A DNA stretch of 64,000 bases, from NCBI GenBank assembly GCA_964618895.1, contig CAZUDO010000105.1, positions 8,404 through 72,403 on the forward strand, given 5' to 3'. The stretch comes from CAZUDO01 sp964618895. Its GTDB lineage: Bacteria; Desulfobacterota; Binatia; DP-6. The notes beneath the pieces were generated by a model that saw nothing but the letters and a program-made list of their open reading frames with translations, did no database searches and was not told the DNA's origin. Numbering within the stretch: the stretch's first letter is position 1; each line of letters starts with the position of its first letter. Position numbers and translations under genes: made by a program. Of this stretch, positions 1-9,245 are shown piece by piece.

Positions 1-173
1 GCTACCCCAAGGGCGACAAGGCCCCTGCCGCGCTGTGGGCGCAGGGGACCCTGTTCGTCGCCATGGGCAACACGCCCGACGCGCGCATCGTGTTCTCCAA
101 GGTGACGCGCGACTATCCGGCCTCCGAGGAAGCCGCGCGCGCGCGCCAGAAGCTGACCGAGCTCGAGAACTGA
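1..173 (+). CDS. TPR-type periplasmic protein, C-terminal fragment (CpoB/YbgF-like)
   Basis: The window opens inside this gene. The last 56 codons (frame from base 3, stop TGA 171-173) read as one helical tetratricopeptide repeat of the pattern YPKGDKAPAALW...A..IFxKVxxDYPxSxxAxxAxxKL, the usual C-terminal end of CpoB/YbgF, a periplasmic partner of the Tol-Pal system. The MFS gene starts 16 bases later on the same strand. A BamD-like or generic TPR protein cannot be excluded because the N-terminus is outside the window. Confidence 0.6.
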   Translation, partial: YPKGDKAPAALWAQGTLFVAMGNTPDARIVFSKVTRDYPASEEAARARQKLTELEN

Positions 174-189
174 AACGCCGTCCGCCACC

Positions 190-1332
190 GTGGCATCCGT
201 CCCGGTGATGACCCGCGTCGCCGTCGCGGTCGTGTTCTTCGCCAACGGCGCCGGCCTGGCGAGCTGGGTGCCGCACATCCCGGAAGTGCAGGCCCGGCTT
301 GCGCTCGGCTCCGGGACGCTCGGGTTCGCTCTTCTCGGCATGGCGGTCGGGGCGCTGGTGGCGATCCCGTTGGCCGGGGCGATGATCTCCCGGGTGGGCA
401 GTCGCGCCGTCACGATGGGCGCGGCGCTGACGTTCTTCGGCGTGCTGGTCCTGCCCCTCCTGGCGCCGACGCTTCCCAGCCTGGTGGTGGCGTTGATCGC
501 GGTCGGTGCGGGCAACGGGGCGATGGACGTGTCGATGAACGCCCAGGCGCTGGCGGTCGAACGCCGCGCCGGGCGGCCGATCATGTCGTCCTTCCACGCG
601 CTCTGGAGCGTGGGCGGCATCGTCGGTGCCGGCGTGTGCGCCCTGGCGCTTCAGGTGGGGGTCGCGCCGCGGGCGCACCTGGCCGCGGCGGCGCTCGGGC
701 TCGGCGGCATGGCGCTCCTGGCCGTGACGCGCTTCCTGCCGGCGGCCGCGGACGCCCCGCACCCAGGGCGGCGCCTCGCGCGACCGGACGGGGTGCTGCT
801 CACGCTCGGATTGATGGCGCTGCTGGCGCTGGTGTCGGAAGGGGCGATGGGGGACTGGAGCGCCCTGTACCTGCGCGACACCCTCGGGGCGAGCCCCAGC
901 CTTGCGGCGCTCGGCTTCGCGGTCTTCTCGCTCATGATGGCCGTCGGGCGCTTTGCCGGCGACCGGCTGGTGGCGCGCTTCGGCAGCGTACGCGTCGTGC
1001 GTGCCAGTACGAGCGTCGGCGCGCTCGGGCTTGCGGGGGCGCTCACGCTGGCCGATCCGCGCGCCGCGATCCTCGGCTGCGGCTGCGTCGGCTTCGGGAT
1101 CGCCAACCTCGTACCGATCATCTTCCGCGCCGCCGGCCAGCTGCCCGGGGTGAGCCCGGGGCACGGTTTGGCCGCGGTCACCACCGCCGGATACTGTGGC
1201 TTTCTCGCCGGCCCGCCGCTGATCGGGCTTGTCGCCGAAGTGCTGACGTTGCCCGGGGCGCTTGGCCTGGTGGTGCTGTGTCTGGTCGGCATCGCACTGG
1301 CCGCACGCCACGTGCGCCCTCGTGCTGCGTGA
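190..1332 (+). CDS. MFS transporter (YbjJ-like)
   Basis: A 380-residue integral membrane protein with about twelve hydrophobic segments and the two-halved layout of the major facilitator superfamily. The N-terminal stretch (FFANGAGLASWVPHIPEVQ, then a Gly-rich helix and AGAMISRVGSR) and the NGAMDVSMNAQA segment around residue 105-118 resemble the YbjJ group of presumed drug/sugar efflux proteins. The GTG at 190 is taken as start; ATG at 208 is an alternative six codons in. It follows the TPR gene by 16 bases and is separated from ribF by about 54 bases. The substrate cannot be told from sequence. Confidence 0.8.
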   Translation: MASVPVMTRVAVAVVFFANGAGLASWVPHIPEVQARLALGSGTLGFALLGMAVGALVAIPLAGAMISRVGSRAVTMGAALTFFGVLVLPLLAPTLPSLVVALIAVGAGNGAMDVSMNAQALAVERRAGRPIMSSFHALWSVGGIVGAGVCALALQVGVAPRAHLAAAALGLGGMALLAVTRFLPAAADAPHPGRRLARPDGVLLTLGLMALLALVSEGAMGDWSALYLRDTLGASPSLAALGFAVFSLMMAVGRFAGDRLVARFGSVRVVRASTSVGALGLAGALTLADPRAAILGCGCVGFGIANLVPIIFRAAGQLPGVSPGHGLAAVTTAGYCGFLAGPPLIGLVAEVLTLPGALGLVVLCLVGIALAARHVRPRAA

Positions 1333-1347
1333 GCCGCTGCCGGCGCC

Positions 1348-1376
1348 TTCAAAGGGCCCCGGTGGTGCGCTATAGG
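1348..1376 (+). promoter_or_regulatory. Possible sigma70-type promoter of ribF
   Basis: TTCAAA (1348-1353), 17-base spacer, TATAGG (1371-1376). Each hexamer matches four of six consensus bases. The predicted start of transcription is only a few bases before the ribF ATG at 1387, so the message would be nearly leaderless. Confidence 0.35.
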
Positions 1377-1386
1377 GCGCAGGGGC

Positions 1387-2334
1387 ATGCGTGTCATTCG
1401 CCACCTCGCCCACGAGCGCGCCCGGCTTCCCCGCGTCGTGCTCACGCTCGGGAACTTCGACGGCGTCCACCTCGGGCATCAGACGATCGTGCACGCGGCC
1501 GTAGAGAGCGCGCGACGCCGCGGTGGGCAGGCGGTCGCACTCACCTTCGAGCCGCACCCGACGGCCGTGATCGCCCCGGCACGTGCTCCCGCGATGCTGC
1601 AATCCCTCCACGACCGGCTGGCCGCACTCCGCGACCTCGGTGTGCAGGCGACGGTCGTCCAGCGGTTCACGCCCGCGTTCGCCTCCCTCACGCCCGCCGC
1701 CTTCGTGCGCGATTTCCTGATGCGACACCTGGAGCTGCTCGACGTGGTGGTGGGATACAACGTCAACTTCGGCCGCGACCGCGCGGGGTCCGGGGACACG
1801 CTGCGCGCGCTGGGGCCGGCGCTCGGTTTTGCGGTGGAGGTGGTGGGGCCGGTCGTGCCGCCGGACGAGGAGGGCGGCCAGCAGGTGAGCAGCTCGCGCC
1901 TGCGCCACGTGGTGACCGCGGGCGACATGCGCGCCGCCCGCCGTCTCCTCGGACGCTCGTTCGCGCTCCGCGGACGCGTGGTGAGCGGAGATCGACGGGG
2001 GCGGACGCTCGGCTTTCCAACCGCCAACCTCCACGTCCAGCCGGGTCTCGTGCTCCCCGCCGACGGGGTGTACGCCGTCTGGGTCGCCGTCGGCGCGGCG
2101 CGCCACCTCGGGGTGCTCAACATCGGTGTGCGGCCCACGTTCGGAGGGCGTCGGCGCACCATCGAGGCCCACCTGCTCGACTTCGCTGGCGACCTCTACC
2201 GGCGGTGGTTGGTGGTCGAATGTATAGAGCGCCTGCGTGGCGAGACGGCGTTCGCCGGCCCGGAGGCGCTGCGTGCACAGATCGCCGTCGACGTGGCGCA
2301 GGCGCGGGCTGCGCTCGCCGCGCACGCGGGCTGA
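1387..2334 (+). CDS. ribF: Bifunctional riboflavin kinase / FAD synthetase
   Basis: This cytosolic enzyme phosphorylates riboflavin to FMN and adenylylates FMN to FAD. The 315-residue length is normal. The N-terminal nucleotidyltransferase half carries the TLGNFDGVHLGHQ signature (about residues 19-31) and the SSSRLRHVV element near residue 172-180. The C-terminal riboflavin kinase half carries the GRTLGFPTANLH motif near residue 207 and GVLNIGVRPTFGG. The TGA stop lies 5 bases before the rluD GTG, so the two are probably cotranscribed. Confidence 0.95.
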   Translation: MRVIRHLAHERARLPRVVLTLGNFDGVHLGHQTIVHAAVESARRRGGQAVALTFEPHPTAVIAPARAPAMLQSLHDRLAALRDLGVQATVVQRFTPAFASLTPAAFVRDFLMRHLELLDVVVGYNVNFGRDRAGSGDTLRALGPALGFAVEVVGPVVPPDEEGGQQVSSSRLRHVVTAGDMRAARRLLGRSFALRGRVVSGDRRGRTLGFPTANLHVQPGLVLPADGVYAVWVAVGAARHLGVLNIGVRPTFGGRRRTIEAHLLDFAGDLYRRWLVVECIERLRGETAFAGPEALRAQIAVDVAQARAALAAHAG

Positions 2335-2339
2335 CGGGC

Positions 2340-3290
2340 GTGGCAGCGGATCGGCGGCTCACGTTGGTCGTGCCGGCGGATGCGGCGGGGACCCGCCTGG
2401 ATCGCTTCCTCGCCACCGCCGCGGAAGTGGGGACGCGCTCGCAGGGGAAGCAGCTCATCGACGCCGGGCGCGTGCGGGTCGGTGGGCTCGTCCGCAAGCG
2501 CGCGTTCGTGCTCCCGGCCGGCGCCTGCATCGACATCGAACTCCGCGAGGTCGAGCCGCTCGACGTGACGCCGGAGGCACTTCCGTTACGGATTCTTTAC
2601 GAGGACGACGTGCTCCTGGTCCTCGATAAGGCCCCCGGAATGGTCGTGCATCCGGCCCCCGGTGCGCGGCGTGGTACGGTCGTGAATGCCCTCGTCCATC
2701 GCCTGGGTACGCTCGCCGGGGTGGGTGCCGCCGAGCGGCCCGGCATCGTGCACCGCCTCGATCGCGATACGTCGGGGGTGCTGCTGGTGGCGCGGAGCGC
2801 GGGCGCGCTCGAGGCGCTGGCGCGGCAGTTCCGCGAGCGTCGGGTCGAGAAGCGCTACCTGGCGGTGGTGCGGGGGCACCTCCGCCCCGACGCCGGGCGG
2901 ATCGACCAGCCGATCGGTCGCCATCCGCACGAGCGCAAGCGCATGAGCGTGCGCAGCCGGCGGGGGCGGGCGGCGATCACGCGCTGGGAGGTGGTCGAAC
3001 GGTTCGCCGCGACGACGCTTGTCCGTCTCGCCCCGGAAACGGGACGTACGCATCAACTACGAGTGCATCTCGCGGCGGCCGGCCATCCGATCGTCGGGGA
3101 CAAGGTCTACGGGGGCCGCCGGAGCGGGCACCTCCCGGCCCCGGCCGGAGAGTTCCCGCGCCAGGCGCTGCATGCCGAGGAGCTGTCGTTCGACCACCCG
3201 GCCGACGGCCGACGGCTCACCGTGCGGGCGCCGCTCCCCGACGACCTGGCGGTGCTCGTCGCTACCCTGCGTGCGACCGGGAGAGCCTGA
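2340..3290 (+). CDS. rluD: RluD-type 23S rRNA pseudouridine synthase
   Basis: A 316-residue protein of the RluA/RluD family, which isomerises uridines in 23S rRNA. It has an N-terminal S4-like RNA-binding domain (about residues 14-80: RLDRFLA..., SRxxxKQLIDAGRVRVGG) and a catalytic domain with the RLDRDTSGVLLVAR motif (near residue 140-153, catalytic Asp in RLDRDT) and the ETGRTHQLRVHLAAAGHPIVGD motif. The frame stays open far upstream, but GTG at 2340 (VAADRRLTL) gives the family's normal N-terminus and sits just after the ribF stop. Assignment to RluD rather than RluC is by overall similarity. Confidence 0.9.
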   Translation: MAADRRLTLVVPADAAGTRLDRFLATAAEVGTRSQGKQLIDAGRVRVGGLVRKRAFVLPAGACIDIELREVEPLDVTPEALPLRILYEDDVLLVLDKAPGMVVHPAPGARRGTVVNALVHRLGTLAGVGAAERPGIVHRLDRDTSGVLLVARSAGALEALARQFRERRVEKRYLAVVRGHLRPDAGRIDQPIGRHPHERKRMSVRSRRGRAAITRWEVVERFAATTLVRLAPETGRTHQLRVHLAAAGHPIVGDKVYGGRRSGHLPAPAGEFPRQALHAEELSFDHPADGRRLTVRAPLPDDLAVLVATLRATGRA

Positions 3291-3306
3291 AAATCCGGCC
3301 GCTTGC

Positions 3307-3335
3307 TTGACTCCCCTGAAACGATTGCCTAGGCT
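3307..3335 (+). promoter_or_regulatory. Likely sigma70-type promoter of rho
   Basis: TTGACT (3307-3312), exactly 17 bases, TAGGCT (3330-3335), in the 195-base gap before rho. The -35 matches five of six consensus bases; TAGGCT is a common -10 in GC-rich bacteria. A second -10-like hexamer, TACAAT at 3366-3371, lacks a good -35. The implied leader of rho is about 140 bases. Confidence 0.5.
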
Positions 3336-3485
3336 GCGATACGTCACCACCCATCCGGCCCCCCCTACAATAGAGAGATCCAGCGAGGTAGTCGTTGCTC
3401 GTCCCGGACATGCCGTCGGCTCGAGGCGAGTCGGCGTGACTTCATAAACTGCGATGCGAGCAACACGTGGCGGGAGGGGGACCCC

Positions 3486-4826
<1,341 letters not shown>

Positions 4827-4846
4827 GCCGTACCCGACGCCCAACG

Positions 4847-4876
4847 TTGCGCTTCCAGGGCGCTTTCTGGTATGGC
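4847..4876 (+). promoter_or_regulatory. Possible promoter of the rpsB-tsf operon
   Basis: TTGCGC (4847-4852), 18-base spacer, TATGGC (4871-4876), about 54 bases before rpsB. A strong Shine-Dalgarno (GAAGGAGGGGG, ending near 4911) follows. The match is moderate. Confidence 0.35.
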
Positions 4877-4929
4877 GACCTTTTTGCCACCCAGAGTCTG
4901 TAGAAGGAGGGGGTGATCAAGGAACCCGT

Positions 4930-5724
4930 ATGACGGATGTCACGATGAAGAACCTGCTCGAAGCAGGTGTGCACTTCGGCCACCAGACGAGCCGATGGAA
5001 CCCGAAGATGAAGCCCTACATCTTCGGCGCGCGCAACGGCATTTACATCATCGACCTGCAGCAGACGGTAAAGATGTTCCGCGAGGCCTTCAACTTCGTG
5101 CGCGAGGTGACCTCCCAGGGCGGGCAGATCCTCTTCGTCGGCACCAAGAAGCAGGCCCAGGAGGCCATCCGCGAAGAAGCCGAGCGCTGCGGCGGCTTCT
5201 ACGTGAACACGCGCTGGCTCGGCGGGATGCTCACCAACTTCCAGACGATCAAGCAGTCGATCGACCGCCTGAAGAAGCTCGAGGAGATGCTCGAGGACCC
5301 GCAGATGAGCGAAGCGCTCACCAAGAAGGAGCTGCAGGGGCTCCGCCACGAGCGCGAGAAGCTCATGTCGTCCCTCGGCGGCATCAAGGGGCTGCGCAAG
5401 CTTCCGGATGCGCTGTTCGTGATCGACCCGAAAAAGGAAGAGATCGCGGTGAAGGAGGCCAACAAGCTCTCCATCCCCGTGGTCGCCGTGGTCGACACCA
5501 ACTGCGACCCGGACCTGATCGACTACAAGATCCCGGGCAACGACGACGCCATCCGGGCGATTCGCCTGTTCTGTGCTGCGGTCGCGGAAGCCGTCATCGA
5601 GGGCCGCAACGTGCATGAGGAACGTGCCCGTGGCGCCGGGCGCGAGCCCGCGGCCGACGGGAACGACGGTGCCGGCGAGGTCGGGATGGACGAGCCGATG
5701 CCCGACTTGGCGGGGGCCCCATAA
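4930..5724 (+). CDS. rpsB: 30S ribosomal protein S2
   Basis: Small-subunit ribosomal protein S2, 264 residues, recognised from start to end: MKNLLEAGVHFGHQTSRWNPKMKPYIF, the FVGTKKQAQEAI motif, RWLGGMLTNFQTI, and PDALFVIDPKKEEIAVKEANKL. The C-terminal 30 residues after IEGRNVHEE are a Gly/Ala/acidic extension (GAGREPAADGNDGAGEVGMDEP) not needed for the fold. It heads the translation block; tsf begins one base after its TAA stop. Confidence 0.98.
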   Translation: MTDVTMKNLLEAGVHFGHQTSRWNPKMKPYIFGARNGIYIIDLQQTVKMFREAFNFVREVTSQGGQILFVGTKKQAQEAIREEAERCGGFYVNTRWLGGMLTNFQTIKQSIDRLKKLEEMLEDPQMSEALTKKELQGLRHEREKLMSSLGGIKGLRKLPDALFVIDPKKEEIAVKEANKLSIPVVAVVDTNCDPDLIDYKIPGNDDAIRAIRLFCAAVAEAVIEGRNVHEERARGAGREPAADGNDGAGEVGMDEPMPDLAGAP

Positions 5725-5725
5725 G

Positions 5726-6355
5726 GTGGGGCTCGAGGCGGTCAGGGAGCTGCGCGAGAAAACCGGCGCCGGTCTGCTCGATTGCCAGAAGGCGCTCGGG
5801 GACGCGGCCGGCGACGCCGAGAAAGCGCTCAAGCTCCTGCGCGAGCGGGGGCTCGCCAAGGCCGCCAAGAAGGCCATCCGGATCGCCACGGACGGCATCG
5901 TCGGCGCCTACATCCACCCCGGGGGCAAGATCGGGGTCCTTATCGAAGTCAACTGCGAAACCGACTTCGTCGCCAAGACGCCGGAGTTCCAGCAGCTGGT
6001 GAAGGACATCGCCATGCAGGTCGCCGCCAGCGCGCCGCGGTACGTCAGCCGCGACGAGGTGCCGGCGACCGAGCTCGAGGCCGAGCGGGCCATCTACCGG
6101 ACCCAGGCGGAACGCTCCGGCAAGCCGGCCCAGGTCCTCGACAAGATCGTGGCCGGCCAGGTCGAACGCTACTACAAGGATGTGTGCCTTCTCGAGCAGC
6201 CGTTCGTGAAACAGAGCGACCGGACCGTCGATGAGATCGTGAAGGAGGCCATCGTGCGGTTCGGGGTGAACGTGGCGGTACGCCGCTTTGCCCGGTTCCA
6301 GCTCGGCGAGACGGCGACCAAGGAGGATGCCGCTGGAGGCGCGCCCGGAGCCTGA
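5726..6355 (+). CDS. tsf: Elongation factor Ts (short form)
   Basis: Guanine-nucleotide exchange factor for EF-Tu. The 209 residues match the short EF-Ts form. The N-terminal UBA-like segment VRELREKTGAGLLDCQKALGDA, the EF-Tu contact VNCETDFVAKTPEF, and the core segment YYKDVCLLEQPFVKQ are all present. GTG at 5726 (VGLEAVRELREKTGAG) is chosen because it is the first start after rpsB and gives the conserved N-terminus; the frame is open further upstream inside rpsB. The 3' end overlaps the pyrH start by about 29 bases. Confidence 0.97.
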   Translation: MGLEAVRELREKTGAGLLDCQKALGDAAGDAEKALKLLRERGLAKAAKKAIRIATDGIVGAYIHPGGKIGVLIEVNCETDFVAKTPEFQQLVKDIAMQVAASAPRYVSRDEVPATELEAERAIYRTQAERSGKPAQVLDKIVAGQVERYYKDVCLLEQPFVKQSDRTVDEIVKEAIVRFGVNVAVRRFARFQLGETATKEDAAGGAPGA

Positions 6356-7097
6356 GTCGACGTCGGGGTCGCCCGGCGCGATTCGCTATCGTCGCGTGCT
6401 CCTCAAGATCAGCGGGGAGGCGCTCGCCGGTTCGGCCGGCTTGGGCATCGATCCGGGCGTGTTGGGGGCGTTCGCCGCCGAAGTGAAGGACGTGCATGCG
6501 CTCGGCTGCGAGCTGGCGCTGGTGATCGGCGGCGGCAACATCTTCCGCGGCCTCTCCGGTAGCGCGAGCGGCGTCGATCGTGCCACCGGCGACTACATGG
6601 GCATGCTCGCCACCGTCATCAACGCGCTGGCGCTGCAGGACGCTCTGGAGAAGCTGGGCGTGCCCACCCGGGTTTTGTCCGCCATCACCATGCAGGCGGT
6701 GGCGGAACCGTACATCCGCCGGCGGGCGACACGGCACTTGGAGAAGGGGCGGGTGGTGATCTTCGCCGCCGGGACGGGCAATCCGTTCTTCACGACCGAT
6801 ACCGCCGCCAGCCTGCGGGCCATGGAGATCGGCGCCGAGGTGATCTTCAAGGCCACCAAGGTCGATGGGGTCTTCGACGCCGACCCGGTCAAGCACCCAG
6901 GCGCGCGGCTTCTCTCCGAGATCACCTATCGCGACGTGCTCACCCGGCAGCTGCAGGTGATGGATGCGACGGCGATCGCGTTGTGCATGGACAATGGGAT
7001 GCCGATCCTGGTGTTCAATGTTTTGCAGGCCGGTAACATCAAGAAGGCCGTGACCGGGACCCGTATCGGTACGGTCGTGCGGGCGGATAGATCATGA
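6327..7097 (+). CDS. pyrH: Uridylate kinase
   Basis: UMP kinase (UMP + ATP to UDP + ADP) of the amino-acid-kinase fold. Motifs: RRVLLKISGEALAG at residues 22-35, GGGNIFRG, the TGNPFFTTDTAA loop, and the KATKVDGVFDADP segment. From ATG 6327 the protein has 256 residues and overlaps the end of tsf; the AAGGAGG directly abuts this ATG, which is unusually tight, and ATG 6288 upstream is possible. Residues 1-18 are a low-complexity acidic/Ser/Pro extension. frr follows with an ATGA overlap. Confidence 0.95.
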   Translation: MPLEARPEPESTSGSPGAIRYRRVLLKISGEALAGSAGLGIDPGVLGAFAAEVKDVHALGCELALVIGGGNIFRGLSGSASGVDRATGDYMGMLATVINALALQDALEKLGVPTRVLSAITMQAVAEPYIRRRATRHLEKGRVVIFAAGTGNPFFTTDTAASLRAMEIGAEVIFKATKVDGVFDADPVKHPGARLLSEITYRDVLTRQLQVMDATAIALCMDNGMPILVFNVLQAGNIKKAVTGTRIGTVVRADRS

Positions 7098-7651
7098 CGG
7101 ACGAGGTCATCAATACCTGCAAGCAGGACATGGAGAAGACGGTGGCGGCCCTGAAGAAGGATCTCTCGCACGTCCGGACAGGCCGTGCCACGACTGCCCT
7201 GCTCGACGGGATACTGGTCGACTACTACGGCACCAAGTCGCCCCTGAACCAAGTCGCCACGCTGTCCGTGCCGGAAGCCACGCTCATCGTGATCCAGCCC
7301 TTCGACAAGAGCGTGATCGGCGCGATCGAGAAGGCCATCCAGGCGTCCGACCTGGGTCTCAACCCGCTGAACGACGGCAAGTTGATCCGCGTCCCCATCC
7401 CGCCGCTCACCGGCGAGCGCCGCAAGGAGCTGGTGAAGCACGTGCGCAAGCTCGGCGAGGACTACCGCGTGTCGGTCCGTACCCACCGGCGCGACGCGCT
7501 CGAGATGCTGAAGGCCCTCGAGAAGGACAAAGACATCACCGAAGACGACCGCCGCCACGCGGCCGACAAGGTCGAAGCCCTCACGAAGGACTACGTCGAG
7601 CGCGTCGAGAAGACGCTCAAGACCAAAGAAGACGAGATCATGGCGGTCTGA
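7094..7651 (+). CDS. frr: Ribosome recycling factor
   Basis: Splits the post-termination ribosome together with EF-G. 185 residues, the standard length. The characteristic N-terminal long helix with LSHVRTGRATTALLDGILVDYYG, the PLNQVATLSVPEATLIVIQPFDKS beta domain, and LIRVPIPPLTGERRKELVKHVRKLGEDYRVSVR are all present. It starts in an ATGA overlap with pyrH and its TGA overlaps the uppS ATG (TGATG), so translation is coupled on both sides. Confidence 0.98.
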   Translation: MTDEVINTCKQDMEKTVAALKKDLSHVRTGRATTALLDGILVDYYGTKSPLNQVATLSVPEATLIVIQPFDKSVIGAIEKAIQASDLGLNPLNDGKLIRVPIPPLTGERRKELVKHVRKLGEDYRVSVRTHRRDALEMLKALEKDKDITEDDRRHAADKVEALTKDYVERVEKTLKTKEDEIMAV

Positions 7652-8406
7652 TGGTGGAGCTCGACCCGGCCAACCTCCCGCGCCATGTCGCCATCATCAT
7701 GGATGGCAACGGGCGCTGGGCGCAGCAGCGGGCGCTGCCCCGGCTGCAGGGGCACCGCGTCGGCAAGGACTCGGTACGAGCCGTGGTCGAGATGAGCCGG
7801 AAGCTCGGCATCCGCTACCTGTCGTTGTACGCGTTCTCCACCGAGAACTGGCAACGACCCCCGCGGGAGGTCGACGGCCTCATGTCCCTGCTGCGCCGCT
7901 ACCTGGCCAGCGAGCTCGGGCGCATGATGAAGAACAACATTCGCCTGCTCGCGGTCGGGAGCCTGCGGCGGCTGCCGCCGGCGGTGCGCGAGGCCCTTCG
8001 GGCTGCCATCGTCGCCACCAAGGGCAACACCGGCCTCACGGTGATCCTGGCCGTGAGCTACGGCAGCCGGGAGGAGATCACCCGGGCGGTGCGGGCCCTG
8101 GCACGTCGGGTGCGGCGGGGCGAGCTCGCGCCGGAGCAGATCACACCCGCCCTGCTGGGCCGTCATCTCGATACCGCGGGCGTTCCCGATCCCGACCTGC
8201 TCATCCGGACCAGCGGCGAGCTGCGGGTGAGCAACTTCTTTCTGTGGCAGCTGGCCTACTCCGAGCTGTTCGTCACCGAGACGCTGTGGCCGGACTTCCG
8301 GGAGCGCGACTACTTGCAGGCGCTCGGCTTCTTCCAGCAACGCCAGCGTCGCTTCGGGCGCACGGCCGAGCAGGTCGAGCGCGAGAAGCTGCGGGTCGCG
8401 TATTGA
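7651..8406 (+). CDS. uppS: Undecaprenyl diphosphate synthase
   Basis: cis-Prenyltransferase that makes the C55 lipid carrier for peptidoglycan and O-antigen from FPP and IPP. 251 residues. The N-terminal HVAIIMDGNGRWAQQRALPRLQGH contains the Mg-binding Asp of DGNGRW and the RxxGH substrate motif; LYAFSTENWQRPPREV and the C-terminal DLLIRTSGELRVSNFFLWQLAYSELF element are intact. Start overlaps the frr stop by one base. cdsA follows after 27 bases. Confidence 0.97.
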   Translation: MVELDPANLPRHVAIIMDGNGRWAQQRALPRLQGHRVGKDSVRAVVEMSRKLGIRYLSLYAFSTENWQRPPREVDGLMSLLRRYLASELGRMMKNNIRLLAVGSLRRLPPAVREALRAAIVATKGNTGLTVILAVSYGSREEITRAVRALARRVRRGELAPEQITPALLGRHLDTAGVPDPDLLIRTSGELRVSNFFLWQLAYSELFVTETLWPDFRERDYLQALGFFQQRQRRFGRTAEQVEREKLRVAY

Positions 8407-8433
8407 GCGCCGCCGGCGCCGCCCGCAGCGCCC

Positions 8434-9231
8434 ATGCTGCGCACTAGGCTCGCGACCGCAGCCGTTGCCCTGCCGACGCTCTGGCTGGTGGTCCAGTACC
8501 TGCCGGCGCCCTTGTTCAACGGGTTCATCGTCGCGGTCACGGCGGTTGCCCTCTACGAGTACTTCGAGATGGCGCTGCCCGCCGATCCGCTTGGTCGCCT
8601 GTGCGGGCTGGTCTGGGGCCTCCTGGTCGCTGGCGGCGTGGTGTGGGGCCGACCCGAGGCCTGGGGCGCGGCGCTCTCGCTGGCGGTGATCGGGGGGCTC
8701 GTGCTGGCGCTCGCCCGCAGCCACGATCTCCCCGGCGAGGTGCAGCGCCTCGGCCTGTCGTTGCTCGGTGTCCTGTACATCGGGTTCTTCACCCCGCACT
8801 TCGTGTTGCTGCGGGGCGACGGCGAGGGATGGCGGTGGGTGCTGTTGACGGTGGCTCTCGCCATGGGCTCGGACACCGGCGGGTATTTCGCCGGGCGCGC
8901 CTTCGGCCGTCACAAGCTCGCGCCGGCGATCAGCCCGAGCAAGACCGTCGAGGGCATGCTCGGCGCCGTCGCAGGTGCCATGCTGCTCGCCACCCTGTGG
9001 CGGCTGGTGTTCTTCCCGGCGTTGGGGGGCCGGGAGGCGCTGGTCCTGGGGGGCTTCGTCAGCGTGCTCGCGCAGTTCGGCGATCTGTGTGAATCGGCTC
9101 TCAAGCGGGCGTTCGGCGCCAAGGACTCCGGCTGGATTATCCCGGGTCACGGTGGCATGCTGGACCGGCTGGACAGCCTCCTCTTCCCGGTCGTGTTCAT
9201 CTACTACTACGCCGCCCTGCCACGGGCCTGA
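8434..9231 (+). CDS. cdsA: Phosphatidate cytidylyltransferase
   Basis: Membrane enzyme that makes CDP-diacylglycerol from phosphatidic acid and CTP, the substrate of PssA encoded further down. 265 residues with about seven to eight hydrophobic segments. The C-terminal signature is clear: ISPSKTVEGMLGAVAGA, then FGDLCESALKRAFGAKDSG and the PGHGGMLDRLDSLLFP motif that carries the catalytic Asp residues. The dxr gene often found between cdsA and rseP is absent; rseP starts only 14 bases later. Confidence 0.95.
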   Translation: MLRTRLATAAVALPTLWLVVQYLPAPLFNGFIVAVTAVALYEYFEMALPADPLGRLCGLVWGLLVAGGVVWGRPEAWGAALSLAVIGGLVLALARSHDLPGEVQRLGLSLLGVLYIGFFTPHFVLLRGDGEGWRWVLLTVALAMGSDTGGYFAGRAFGRHKLAPAISPSKTVEGMLGAVAGAMLLATLWRLVFFPALGGREALVLGGFVSVLAQFGDLCESALKRAFGAKDSGWIIPGHGGMLDRLDSLLFPVVFIYYYAALPRA

Positions 9232-9245
9232 GGCGCCGCCGACCC

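Noticed and set aside
636..2339. Long plus-strand open frame running through the MFS and ribF genes into rluD
   Set aside because: Only the part from GTG 2340 has pseudouridine synthase sequence; the rest is Arg/Ala/Gly-rich shadow of other genes in GC-rich DNA.
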